Translations under genes and position numbers: made by a program
Notes under the pieces: model-generated
The model's database searches: none
Told to the model about the DNA's origin: nothing
The model's input: the letters and a program-made list of their open reading frames with translations, nothing else
Shown here: positions 35,243 to 43,012 of the stretch, piece by piece
Position numbering within the stretch: position 1 is the stretch's first letter
How the letters are laid out: each line of letters begins with the position of its first letter
Assembly: GCF_005434965.1 (NCBI RefSeq)
Contig: NZ_SKCI01000001.1
Location: 1,324,952-1,388,951, forward strand
Direction of reading: 5' to 3'
Source of the DNA: Marimonas lutisalis
GTDB taxonomy: Bacteria > Pseudomonadota > Alphaproteobacteria > Rhodobacterales > Rhodobacteraceae
DNA: 64,000 nt

Positions 35243-35719
35243 ATGAACATTCTCGTCCTCTGCACCGGCAACTCGGCCCGGTCCATCCTTCTCGAAGCGC
35301 TGCTGAACCGCCTGGGCAACGGGCGCGTCACGGCCTTCTCCGCAGGCTCGCAACCCGCCGGTGCGGTGCATCCGCAATCGCTGAAACTGCTGGGCGAAAA
35401 GGGTTATGACCTGTCGGGGCTGCGCTCGAAAAGCTGGGACGAATTCGCCGGACCGGACGCGCCCAAGATGGATGCGGTAATCACCGTCTGCGCCAGCGCC
35501 GCGGGCGAGACCTGCCCGATCTGGCCCGGCGTGCCGGTGCGGGCGCACTGGGGCGTCGACGATCCGGCCGCCGCGCAGGAACCGGAATGGCAGGATGCCT
35601 TCGACCGCGCCTACGGAATCCTTGAACGCCGCGCGCAGGCGCTGCTCGACCTGCCGGTCGAGGACATGGAAGCGGGCGAGTTGAAGCTGCATCTCGACCG
35701 GATCGGGGAAGTGCCATGA
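35243..35719 (+). CDS. arsC: Low-molecular-weight phosphatase-fold arsenate reductase (ArsC-like)
   Basis: A 158-residue enzyme. The P-loop C-x5-R is CTGNSAR (Cys7 to Arg13), followed by SILLEALLNRLG and the later MDAVITVCASAAGETCPIWPG and HWGVDDPAA, all seen in thioredoxin- or glutaredoxin-linked arsenate reductases of this fold. It would reduce arsenate to arsenite. Its TGA overlaps the ATG of a MIP channel gene, and the channel could release arsenite. No arsR or arsB is adjacent; a tyrosine-phosphatase role is the alternative. Confidence 0.82.
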   Translation: MNILVLCTGNSARSILLEALLNRLGNGRVTAFSAGSQPAGAVHPQSLKLLGEKGYDLSGLRSKSWDEFAGPDAPKMDAVITVCASAAGETCPIWPGVPVRAHWGVDDPAAAQEPEWQDAFDRAYGILERRAQALLDLPVEDMEAGELKLHLDRIGEVP

Positions 35720-36369
35720 GCCTGAATCGCAAACTGGTGGCCGAACTGATCGGCACGGCGATGTTGCTGATCGGTGTCGTTGGCTCGGGCATCATGGCCG
35801 AGACGCTCGCGGACGGGAACACGGCGCTGGCACTGCTGGCCAACGCGATCGCCACGGGGGCGATGCTCTATTCCATCATCACCACGCTGGGCCCGGTATC
35901 GGGCGCGCATTTCAACCCCGCCGTCACGCTGGCCTTCGCCATCCGGGGCGAACATCCCTGGCGCGAGGTCGCGCCCTATATCGGCGTGCAGGTGGCAGGC
36001 GGTCTCCTCGGCGTCTGGGCCAGCCACGCGATGTTCGATCTCGAGATATTTCAGACCTCCACAACCATGCACCGGACCGGCCCCGCGCAGTGGTTTTCCG
36101 AGGTGCTCGCCACCTTCGGCCTTCTCTTCGTGATCTTCGGCGGCGTGCGCCACCGCCCCGACACGGTGCCGACTCTGGTGGCGCTCTATATCACCGGGGC
36201 CTACTGGTTCACCTCATCGACCAGTTTCGCCAACCCCGCCGTGACCATCGCGCGTGGGTTCAGCGACACTTTCGCCGGCATTTACCCGGGCCATATTGCG
36301 ATGTTCATCGCCATGCAGCTGGTTGCGGTGGGCATCGCGCATGTCGTCCTGACACGGCTTTTCCGTTAG
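35716..36369 (+). CDS. aqpS: MIP-family channel (aquaglyceroporin), probable arsenite exit channel
   Basis: A 217-residue inner-membrane channel with six hydrophobic helices and both NPA boxes: GAHFNPAVTLAF (about residues 62-73) and SFANPAVTIARGFSDTFAG (about 174-192). It is short compared with GlpF (about 280), like AqpS/AqpN-type channels. Coupling to arsC (ATGA overlap) recalls the arsR-aqpS-arsC-arsH operon of rhizobia, where AqpS lets arsenite leave the cell. That role is inferred from the neighbour; water or glycerol transport is possible. Confidence 0.83.
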   Translation: MSLNRKLVAELIGTAMLLIGVVGSGIMAETLADGNTALALLANAIATGAMLYSIITTLGPVSGAHFNPAVTLAFAIRGEHPWREVAPYIGVQVAGGLLGVWASHAMFDLEIFQTSTTMHRTGPAQWFSEVLATFGLLFVIFGGVRHRPDTVPTLVALYITGAYWFTSSTSFANPAVTIARGFSDTFAGIYPGHIAMFIAMQLVAVGIAHVVLTRLFR

Positions 36370-36402
36370 GCCTCCATCGCTTCATCTTGCCAGAAATACT
36401 CT

Positions 36403-36448
36403 GGGGGTTTGGGGGTGAAACGGGGGTTTGGGGGTGAAACCCCCAAAC
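36403..36448. repeat. Tandem G-rich repeat with alternative hairpin between convergent genes
   Basis: Two copies of GGGGGTTTGGGGGTGAAAC (36403-36421 and 36422-36440) followed by CCCCAAAC. This gives four G5 tracts with 3-6-3 nt spacers, a possible G-quadruplex. The second copy with the C-tract instead forms a perfect 9-bp hairpin GTTTGGGGG/CCCCCAAAC with loop TGAAA (36426-36448). It is preceded by TTGCCAGAAATACTC, a string I recognise from Rhodobacteraceae intergenic repeats. It may terminate aqpS and the XRE gene. Confidence 0.7.
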
Positions 36449-36459
36449 AGGCCGTCCGG

Positions 36460-37083
36460 TCAGGTCAGCGACGTGACCCATAGCACGGTGGCATCGTCCT
36501 CGCTGACCGAGATCAGGTTGTGCCCCATCGAGGCATCGTAATAGGCGCTGTCGCCCCGGCGCATCTCGACCGGCTCGTAGAACTCGGTATAGAGCCGCAC
36601 CACGCCGGTCAGAACGTAAAGGAATTCCTCTCCGTCATGGCGCACCCAGCCGTCGAACTCTTCCATTCGGCGGGCGCGGATGCGGGCGCGGTAGGGCAGC
36701 ATCGCCTTGCGGGTCAGCGTGCCGGCAAGCAGCTCGTGTTCGTAGGTGGCGGTGACATGCGCCACGCCCTCGCCCGATCGGGTGAAGGCCATGCGGCCGC
36801 TGATCTGGTCGCGCGCAGGCGGGGTGAAAAGCTGCGGCACGGAAATGCCCAGCCCCTGGGCCAGCTTCTTGACCGCCTCGTAGGTGGGCGACATCTGGTC
36901 GTTCTCGATCTTCGACAGGGTCGAGCGCGCGAGTCCCGCCTGCTGCGCGGCCTGTTCCAGCGTCAGGCCGCGCGCCTTGCGCAGTTCGCGCACGCGCCGG
37001 CCGAGGTTGAGCGGTTCGGCGACGTGGCTTTCGCCGCTTTCGCGGGCGATGCGGATGATCGAGGGCTGGTCCTGTGACGTCAT
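36460..37083 (-). CDS. XRE-family transcriptional regulator with C-terminal cupin sensor domain
   Basis: A 207-residue regulator. Residues about 26-85 are an HTH_3/XRE domain (VRELRKARGLTLEQAAQQAG, then STLSKIENDQMSPTYEAVKK). Residues about 110-200 are a cupin (GEEFLYVLTGVVRLYTEFYE, GDSAYYDASMGHNLIS). Such proteins often repress a neighbouring catabolic operon and sense a small acid or amino acid. It is divergent from the acyl-CoA ligase gene, with 65 bp between starts, so that operon is the likely target. Confidence 0.87.
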   Translation of the reverse strand: MTSQDQPSIIRIARESGESHVAEPLNLGRRVRELRKARGLTLEQAAQQAGLARSTLSKIENDQMSPTYEAVKKLAQGLGISVPQLFTPPARDQISGRMAFTRSGEGVAHVTATYEHELLAGTLTRKAMLPYRARIRARRMEEFDGWVRHDGEEFLYVLTGVVRLYTEFYEPVEMRRGDSAYYDASMGHNLISVSEDDATVLWVTSLT

Positions 37084-37148
37084 GGCATTCTATTAGGCAT
37101 CGCCGGGGGCGCTTGCAACCTCGGCCCGGGCGGCATAGCAACGCGGGC

Positions 37149-38681
37149 ATGCACTCGGTTTACGACGAAGGGCCGTTCGCGCCCTGCCCCGCCCCGTTCA
37201 ACTTCACGGCCCACGTGCTGGGCCGCGCGGATGCGTTGCCCGACAAGATCGCGCTGGCGGTGCTGGGCCCGGCCCGGGCCGAGCGCTGGTCCTATGCGCG
37301 GCTGCAGGCGGCGGTGCGCGGCACGGGAACCGGGCTTTTGCGGGCGGGGCTGCGGACCGGCGACATCGTGCTGATGCGGCTGGGCAATACGGTCGAGTTT
37401 CCCATCGCCTATCTCGGCGCCATCGCCGTGGGCTGCGTGCCGGTGCCCACGTCCTCGCAACTGACCGAGCGCGAGGTGGCGGCGATGATCGACACGCTGC
37501 GCCCGGCGGCGATCCTGCTGGGCGACGGGGTAGCCTGCCCGGCGGACCCGGGCGTGCCGGTGATCGGGCAGGACGAGCTGGAGGCGATGCGCGATCTGGA
37601 GCCCTGCGCCTGGCAGATTGGCGATCCGGACCGGCTGGCCTATATCATCTTCACCTCGGGCACTTCGGGCAAGCCGCGCGCGGTGATGCACGCGCATCGG
37701 GCGATCTGGGCGCGCCACATGATGCATGACGGCTGGTACGGGCTGACCGAGGCCGACCGGCTGTGCCATGCGGGCGCGTTCAACTGGACCTACACGCTGG
37801 GCACCGGGCTGATGGACCCTTGGAGCGTGGGCGCGACCGCGCTGATCCCCGCGCCGGGCACTGCGCCCGAGACGCTGCCCTTGCTTCTCAAGCGTCATGA
37901 CGCAACGATTTTCGCTGCAGCCCCGGGGGTTTATCGCAAGATTCTCAACCGGAATGCGCAGCTTGACCTGCCCAAGCTGCGCCACGGGCTGAGCGCGGGC
38001 GAGAAACTCTCGGAGGCGCTGCGCGCGGCCTGGAACACCGCCAGCGGCACGATGCTCTACGAGGCCTTCGGCATGTCGGAATGTTCGACCTTCATCTCGG
38101 CCAGCCCCGACACCCCGGCGCGCCCGGGCACGCTGGGCCGGCCGCAAAAGGGCCGCCGGGTGGCGATCGTCGACGATGCGGGCCAGCCGGTGGAAATGGG
38201 CGCAGATGGCACGATTGCCGTGTCGAGCCGTGATCCCGGGCTGATGCTGGGCTACCTCGGCGCCGAGGATGAGACCCGCGCGCGGTTCCGCGGCGAATGG
38301 TTTCTGACCGGCGATCATGGCGCGATGGGCCCCGATTTCATGATCGAATACCACGCCCGGGTCGATGACATGATGAACGCGGGCGGCTATCGGGTATCGC
38401 CGCTCGAGGTCGAGGCGGCGCTGCATGATTTCCCGGGCCTTGCGGACATCGCGGTGACCGATGTGGAAGTGAAGGCCGATGCGCGGGTGATCGCTGCCTT
38501 CTACACCGCGCCCGCCCCGCTGGACGAGGCGGCGCTGGCCGCCTATGCCGGCGAGCGGCTGGCGCGCTACAAACAGCCACGGCTTTTCCTGCATGTCGCG
38601 GAATTGCCGAGAAACCCCAACGGAAAACTTCAGCGCCAGGCGCTGAAACAGGTCTACGAGGCACACCATGGTCAAGCTTGA
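37149..38681 (+). CDS. AMP-dependent acyl-CoA synthetase/ligase (benzoate-CoA ligase-like)
   Basis: A 510-residue ANL-superfamily enzyme that activates a carboxylic acid to its CoA thioester via an acyl-AMP. The P-loop IIFTSGTSGKPRAVMHAH, the A5 motif YEAFGMSECS, the A7 motif WFLTGDHGAMG, and the C-terminal catalytic Lys in NPNGKLQRQAL are all in place. The ATG at 37149 is chosen over an upstream frame because it begins the conserved region. The substrate is unknown; benzoate and related acids are typical of its nearest-looking relatives. It overlaps the FrnE gene by 14 bases. Confidence 0.85.
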   Translation: MHSVYDEGPFAPCPAPFNFTAHVLGRADALPDKIALAVLGPARAERWSYARLQAAVRGTGTGLLRAGLRTGDIVLMRLGNTVEFPIAYLGAIAVGCVPVPTSSQLTEREVAAMIDTLRPAAILLGDGVACPADPGVPVIGQDELEAMRDLEPCAWQIGDPDRLAYIIFTSGTSGKPRAVMHAHRAIWARHMMHDGWYGLTEADRLCHAGAFNWTYTLGTGLMDPWSVGATALIPAPGTAPETLPLLLKRHDATIFAAAPGVYRKILNRNAQLDLPKLRHGLSAGEKLSEALRAAWNTASGTMLYEAFGMSECSTFISASPDTPARPGTLGRPQKGRRVAIVDDAGQPVEMGADGTIAVSSRDPGLMLGYLGAEDETRARFRGEWFLTGDHGAMGPDFMIEYHARVDDMMNAGGYRVSPLEVEAALHDFPGLADIAVTDVEVKADARVIAAFYTAPAPLDEAALAAYAGERLARYKQPRLFLHVAELPRNPNGKLQRQALKQVYEAHHGQA

Positions 38682-39315
38682 TATCATCTCCGATCCGATC
38701 TGCCCGTGGTGCTTTATCGGCAAGGCGCAGTTGGACCGCGCGCTGGAAAGCCGCCCCGAACATCCGTTCGAGATCGAGTGGCATCCGTTCCAGCTCAATC
38801 CCGACATGCCGCCCGAGGGCATGGACCGGCGCGCCTATCTTGAGGCGAAATTCGGCGGCAAGGAGGCCGCCTTTCAGGCTTATCAGCCGGTCGTGGAACA
38901 TGCGAAGAAGGCCGGCGTGAACATCGAGTTCGACAAGATCGCGCGCACGCCCAACACGCTGGATGCGCACCGTCTGATCCATTGGGCGGGCATCGAGGGG
39001 CGGCAGACGCCGGTCGTAGCCGCGCTATTTCGCGCCTATTTCCAGGACGGCCGCGATATCGGCGACCGCGAAGTGCTGGCCGATATCGCCGACAGTGCCG
39101 GGATGGATGCCGGCGTTGTCCTGCGGCTTTTGGAGACGGAGGAAGACAAGGCAGGCCTTCTGGACAAGGAAAAGGGCTTTCGCGAGATGGGCGTGCGCTC
39201 GGTCCCGACCTTCATCATCAACGGCCAGCACGCGGTGCCCGGCGCGCAGCCGGTCGAGCTGTGGCAGAAGGTGATCGACGAGATTTCCGAGCAGATCCGG
39301 AAAGACACCGAGTGA
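38668..39315 (+). CDS. DsbA-family oxidoreductase, FrnE-like
   Basis: A 215-residue cytoplasmic thioredoxin-fold protein with no signal peptide. The active site is CPWC (Cys12-Cys15) in ISDPICPWCFIGK, and the cis-Pro loop is VRSVPTFIING. This matches FrnE/YwbO proteins (disulfide isomerase-like, also glutathione-dependent 2-hydroxychromene-2-carboxylate isomerase relatives). It overlaps the ligase gene by 14 bases and the MFS gene by a GTGA junction, so the three are one operon. Confidence 0.88.
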   Translation: MVKLDIISDPICPWCFIGKAQLDRALESRPEHPFEIEWHPFQLNPDMPPEGMDRRAYLEAKFGGKEAAFQAYQPVVEHAKKAGVNIEFDKIARTPNTLDAHRLIHWAGIEGRQTPVVAALFRAYFQDGRDIGDREVLADIADSAGMDAGVVLRLLETEEDKAGLLDKEKGFREMGVRSVPTFIINGQHAVPGAQPVELWQKVIDEISEQIRKDTE

Positions 39316-40547
39316 GTGCGCCAGACGCAACGGAAGCGCACCGCGCGGGCATGACACCGGCCGAGTTCGTCGCGCTGATGGCGATGCTGTTCGCGACGGT
39401 GGCCTTTTCCATCGACGCGATGCTGCCCGCCCTGCCCGAGATCGGCGCCGAACTGAGCCCGGACAACTTGAACCGGGCGCAGCTGATCCTGACGGCCTTT
39501 GTCATCGGCATGGGTCTGGGCACCTTCGTGACCGGGCCGCTGTCGGACACGCTGGGCCGCAAACCGGTGATCCTTGGTGGTGCCGCACTCTATATCGCCG
39601 GGGCCTTTGCCGCCTGGGCGGCGCAGAGCCTGGAACTGATGCTTGCCGCGCGGCTGGTGCAGGGGCTGGGCGCGGCGGGGCCGAGGGTTGTCGGCATGGC
39701 GGTGATCCGCGACCTTTATGCCGGGCGCCACATGGCGCGGCTGATGTCGATCGTGATGATGATCTTTACCCTTGTCCCGGCAATCGCGCCCCTGCTGGGG
39801 GCCGGCATCATCGCCATTTCCGACTGGCGGGGCATCTTCCTTGCCTTTGTGCTCTTCTCGCTGCTGGGCGCGGGCTGGACCGGCCTGCGGCTTGAGGAAA
39901 CCCTGTCACCCGACCGGCGGCGGCCATTCCGGCTGGGCCCGATCTGGGCGGCGCTGCGCGAAATCCTGGGTCATCCGATGGTGCGCATCACCATCGCGAC
40001 GCAGACCCTGTGCTTCGCGATGCTGTTTTCCACCATTTCCAGCGTTCAACAGATCTATGACATCACTTTCGGTCGTGCCGACAGTTTTCCGCTGTGGTTC
40101 GGGGCCATTTGCATCGTTTCGGCCAGCGCGAGCTTCGTGAACGCCGCGTTGGTCGTGCGGCTGGGCATGCGGTTCCTGGTGACGGTGATGCTGTCGGCGC
40201 AGGTTGTCTTTTCCGGCATCATGCTGGTGCTGAGCCAGGTGCCGCTTCCCGAGACGCTGGCATTCGGCTTTTTCCTTGCCTGGCAGACGACGCTATTCTT
40301 CCAGGCCGGGCTGACGCTGGGCAATCTGAATGCCATGGGGATGGAGCCGCTGGGCCATATCGCGGGTATGGCGGCCTCGATCATCGGGGGGCTGGCGACG
40401 GTGCTGTCGATGGCCGTGGCTGCGCCCATCGGCCTGGGCTTTGACGGCACCTGGTTCCCGCTGTCACTGGGGGTGTTCGTGCTGGCACTTGCCGCGCTTG
40501 GTCTGATGCTGTGGCTGCGCAAGATCGAAGAGCGCACGCTGCCCTGA
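39312..40547 (+). CDS. MFS transporter, Bcr/CflA drug-resistance type
   Basis: A 411-residue inner-membrane protein with twelve predicted helices. The Bcr/CflA signature is clear: FSIDAMLPALPEIGAEL at helix 1, motif A GPLSDTLGRKPVILGG between helices 2 and 3, and RLVQGLGAAGPRVVGMAVIR in helix 4. The start is set at GTG 39312, overlapping the FrnE stop (GTGA); the ATG at 39351 is the alternative. The family exports drugs and small molecules by proton exchange. Substrate unknown; the operon suggests export of an aromatic acid or its product. Confidence 0.83.
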   Translation: MSAPDATEAHRAGMTPAEFVALMAMLFATVAFSIDAMLPALPEIGAELSPDNLNRAQLILTAFVIGMGLGTFVTGPLSDTLGRKPVILGGAALYIAGAFAAWAAQSLELMLAARLVQGLGAAGPRVVGMAVIRDLYAGRHMARLMSIVMMIFTLVPAIAPLLGAGIIAISDWRGIFLAFVLFSLLGAGWTGLRLEETLSPDRRRPFRLGPIWAALREILGHPMVRITIATQTLCFAMLFSTISSVQQIYDITFGRADSFPLWFGAICIVSASASFVNAALVVRLGMRFLVTVMLSAQVVFSGIMLVLSQVPLPETLAFGFFLAWQTTLFFQAGLTLGNLNAMGMEPLGHIAGMAASIIGGLATVLSMAVAAPIGLGFDGTWFPLSLGVFVLALAALGLMLWLRKIEERTLP

Positions 40548-40711
40548 GCCGCGCGGTGTGGCAAAAAATCACGTATCTGCGCGGGTTTGGCGAAAATTCG
40601 ACAAAACGCTTGGCTTGATTCGCCGGGCTCGGCCATAATTTGGTCAAGGCGACGTGCTAAGCCGGAGCAACCGGCAGTCGCGATAACGAGGCAGGCAGTA
40701 TAGTCAACGGT

Positions 40712-41641
40712 ATGAAACGCTGGCAGCGCAGAGCGCGCATACAAGAGATTCACGCGGTGGTTTCCGGGGTGATGAATGGCGCGCCCTATGAGGTGAATTT
40801 CGCCAAGTATTACAGCGAACTGAACGCGTTGAAGCAGGTCAAGCCCAGCACGCTGTGGATCGAGGCCGTGGTGATGCTGTGCGTGATCTTTCGCGAACGT
40901 GCACCGCGGGCGCGTGGCCTACTGCGCCGCCTGGGCCAGCGCCACGCCGCCGCCGGCACGCCCGAGCTCTTCGAGGCGTTCGAGCAACGCATCACCGCCT
41001 ACCTGCATCCCGACAAGCTGACCGGGCATGGCTATGGCCAGACCTTCGAGGACATGGATCACGATGACCTGTGGGATCATGTCAGCGGCCTGATCGCCGT
41101 GCTGGAAGAGCTTGAGCACGAAGTGTTCCTCAACTCCGGCACGCTTCTGGGCGTGGTGCGCGATGGCAAGCTGATCGAGCATGACGACGATATCGACCTC
41201 GCGGTCGAACTGGCCGCGCGCACGCCCGAGGAGGCCGCGCGCGAATGGATCAAGCTCAAGGCCGACCTGATCGAACTGGGCATCTTCGACGAAGCCGCGC
41301 ACCGCGATCCGTCGATTTACAAGCTGACTTCGGCCGGCAAGGTCGAGATCGACCTGTTCCCGCTGTGGTTCGACAAGGATGACAACGCCTATCTCTACCC
41401 GCACACGTTCGGGGAACTGTCGCGGAAAGACATCTTTCCGTTGCAGGAGTGCGGGACCACCGGGCTCATGCTGCCGAAAGAGCCCGAGAAAATGCTCGCG
41501 ATCAACTATGGCGAGGGCTGGCGCGTGCCCGATCCGTTCTTCCGCTTCGACTGGAAGACGCAGCGGGAGAAATTCGCCCCGTTCCTGTCCGCCCTGACGC
41601 GCGCCGGGCGCAAAGAAAAGAAACGCAAGGAGGCAGCATGA
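40712..41641 (+). CDS. LicD-family transferase (phosphocholine/phosphoglycerol-type)
   Basis: A 309-residue protein. The LicD core spans about residues 139-260: FLNSGTLLGVVRDGKL, then the metal-binding DDDID (158-162), KVEIDLFPLWFDK, and GEGWRVPDP near the end. LicD proteins move phosphocholine (or ribitol/glycerol phosphate in relatives) from CDP-linked donors onto cell-surface glycans. The following gene makes exactly such a CDP donor and starts inside this stop codon (ATGA). Its ribosome site is weak. The target glycan is unknown. Confidence 0.83.
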   Translation: MKRWQRRARIQEIHAVVSGVMNGAPYEVNFAKYYSELNALKQVKPSTLWIEAVVMLCVIFRERAPRARGLLRRLGQRHAAAGTPELFEAFEQRITAYLHPDKLTGHGYGQTFEDMDHDDLWDHVSGLIAVLEELEHEVFLNSGTLLGVVRDGKLIEHDDDIDLAVELAARTPEEAAREWIKLKADLIELGIFDEAAHRDPSIYKLTSAGKVEIDLFPLWFDKDDNAYLYPHTFGELSRKDIFPLQECGTTGLMLPKEPEKMLAINYGEGWRVPDPFFRFDWKTQREKFAPFLSALTRAGRKEKKRKEAA

Positions 41642-42054
41642 CCCGCGTTCTGACCTATGGCACTTTCGACTTGTTCCATCACGGCCATGTGCGCCTGCTC
41701 GAACGCCTGGCGGCGCTTGGCGACGAGCTTTATGTCGGTTGTTCGACCGATGCGTTCAACGCGCTGAAGGGCAAGAAGACGGCCCTGCCCTATCGCCACC
41801 GCGTCGAGGTGTTGGAGGCGTGCCGCCATGTCACCCACGTGTTCCCCGAAGAGTGCTGGGAGCAGAAACGCGACGACGTGCAGCGCTTCGACATCGACGT
41901 GTTCGGCATGGGCAGCGACTGGAAGGGCGAATTCGATTTCCTGGGCGATCTGTGCAAGGTCGTCTACCTGCCGCGCACGCGCAATGTCTCGACCACCGAG
42001 ATCAAGGACATGGTCTATGACCTGCAGCATGAGCTGCGTCTGGTGAAGGGCTGA
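41638..42054 (+). CDS. tagD: Glycerol-3-phosphate cytidylyltransferase-type nucleotidyltransferase
   Basis: A 138-residue cytidylyltransferase that would form CDP-glycerol (or a similar CDP-alcohol) from CTP. The signature HxGH is present as HHGH (His14-His17) in YGTFDLFHHGHVRLLERL, with RTRNVSTTEIK near the end. AAGGAGGCAGC precedes the ATG, a strong ribosome site. It sits between the LicD-like gene and a sulfotransferase-like gene, so a surface-polymer decoration module is likely. The precise alcohol is inferred from length and motif only; tagD is the family name. Confidence 0.87.
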   Translation: MTRVLTYGTFDLFHHGHVRLLERLAALGDELYVGCSTDAFNALKGKKTALPYRHRVEVLEACRHVTHVFPEECWEQKRDDVQRFDIDVFGMGSDWKGEFDFLGDLCKVVYLPRTRNVSTTEIKDMVYDLQHELRLVKG

Positions 42055-42068
42055 CGGGGGACGGACAC

Positions 42069-42985
42069 ATGGTCGTCGTTTTCCACCTTGGCTTGTTCAA
42101 GACAGGAACAACAACGCTTCAGCATACCTTTGGCAAGAACCGTGACCGCCTGAAGCGTGTTGGTGTGCTTTATCCCGAAACTGGGCTGACCTTTCGCGAC
42201 CGGAAAGACAAGCGGCAGGTCGGCCTGTCGCATGCTCCGGACGGGTCTGACGAGCAGCGGAAAGTGTTCGATCAGTTTTCCGGGAAATCGAGGAAAAAGA
42301 CACGCCTGTCGCTCTCTTGTCGTCGGAAAGCTGGTGTTCGCCAGCCCACGAGGCGCGATTGCGACGGCTGGTGCGCGAATGCAAGGCCCGGAAGTTCGAG
42401 ACCATCGGTATCATGTTCATGCGCAACCGGTTCCAGTTCGCCCGCAGCCATTACCGGGAATGGGTTCAGAACTGGAACAACGCGCTGCCGTTCCCGAAAT
42501 ATGTCAAGGAGCGGCGCAAGCAATGGGATTTCGTGGCAATTGCCGAGCGGATGAACCGTATTTTCGACGGCAATATGCACTATCATAGTTACGTGCCGGG
42601 CCATGATACCGTGAAGGTGTTCACCGATCTTCTCAGCTTGCCAAAGCTGGCCCCGGTTCAGCTGCAGAACCCCAGCCTGAACGCCATCGAGGCCGAGGCC
42701 GCGCGCCTTCTGATCGAACAAGGGGTTAAGGATTATCAGCCCCATCTGGAAGCAAAGCGAACGCGCCTTTTGGCGCTGGCAGGCGATGGCGGAGTGAAAG
42801 CCTTTTCCGAGGATCTCGACCAGAAACCGCTGCGCGAGACGCGCGGAGAGGCGCAACGCCTGATGCAAGCGACGAACCTGCCCGAGGATGAGGTGCGCGC
42901 GCTTCTGGATCTGCCACATAAAGAGGCGGAGAAAATCATCCGCCTGCGCGGTGACATTGCCCGGGAAATCGGGCTGGCGGCCTGA
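42069..42985 (+). pseudogene. Sulfotransferase-like gene broken by a one-base frameshift
   Basis: The first frame (from ATG 42069, with GGGGGAC upstream) encodes VVVFHLGLFKTGTTTLQ, a PAPS-binding loop of the sulfotransferase type, and loses homology-like composition at about 42276. The second frame, offset by minus one, carries the rest (FREIEEKDTPVALLSSE through RGDIAREIGLAA, stop 42985). Adding one T to the TTTT run at 42276-42279 joins them into a protein of about 305 residues. This is either a real inactivating deletion or a sequencing/assembly error in a homopolymer. It follows the cytidylyltransferase by 14 bases. Confidence 0.75.
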
Positions 42986-43005
42986 CGGGCGTTTCCCGTC
43001 AGGCC
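42979..43005. terminator. Bidirectional hairpin between the sulfotransferase-like gene and icd
   Basis: A perfect 11-bp stem GGCCTGACGGG/CCCGTCAGGCC with loop CGTTT, overlapping the stop codon at 42983. There is no T-run on either side, so it may act with another factor or as a 3'-end stabiliser for both convergent transcripts. Confidence 0.6.
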
Positions 43006-43012
43006 AATTCGC

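Noticed and set aside
42271-42285. Programmed minus-one frameshift in the sulfotransferase-like gene
   Set aside because: The site does not fit a slippery heptamer (slipping would mispair Phe tRNA on GTT) and there is no downstream stimulatory structure; a simple one-base deletion is more likely.
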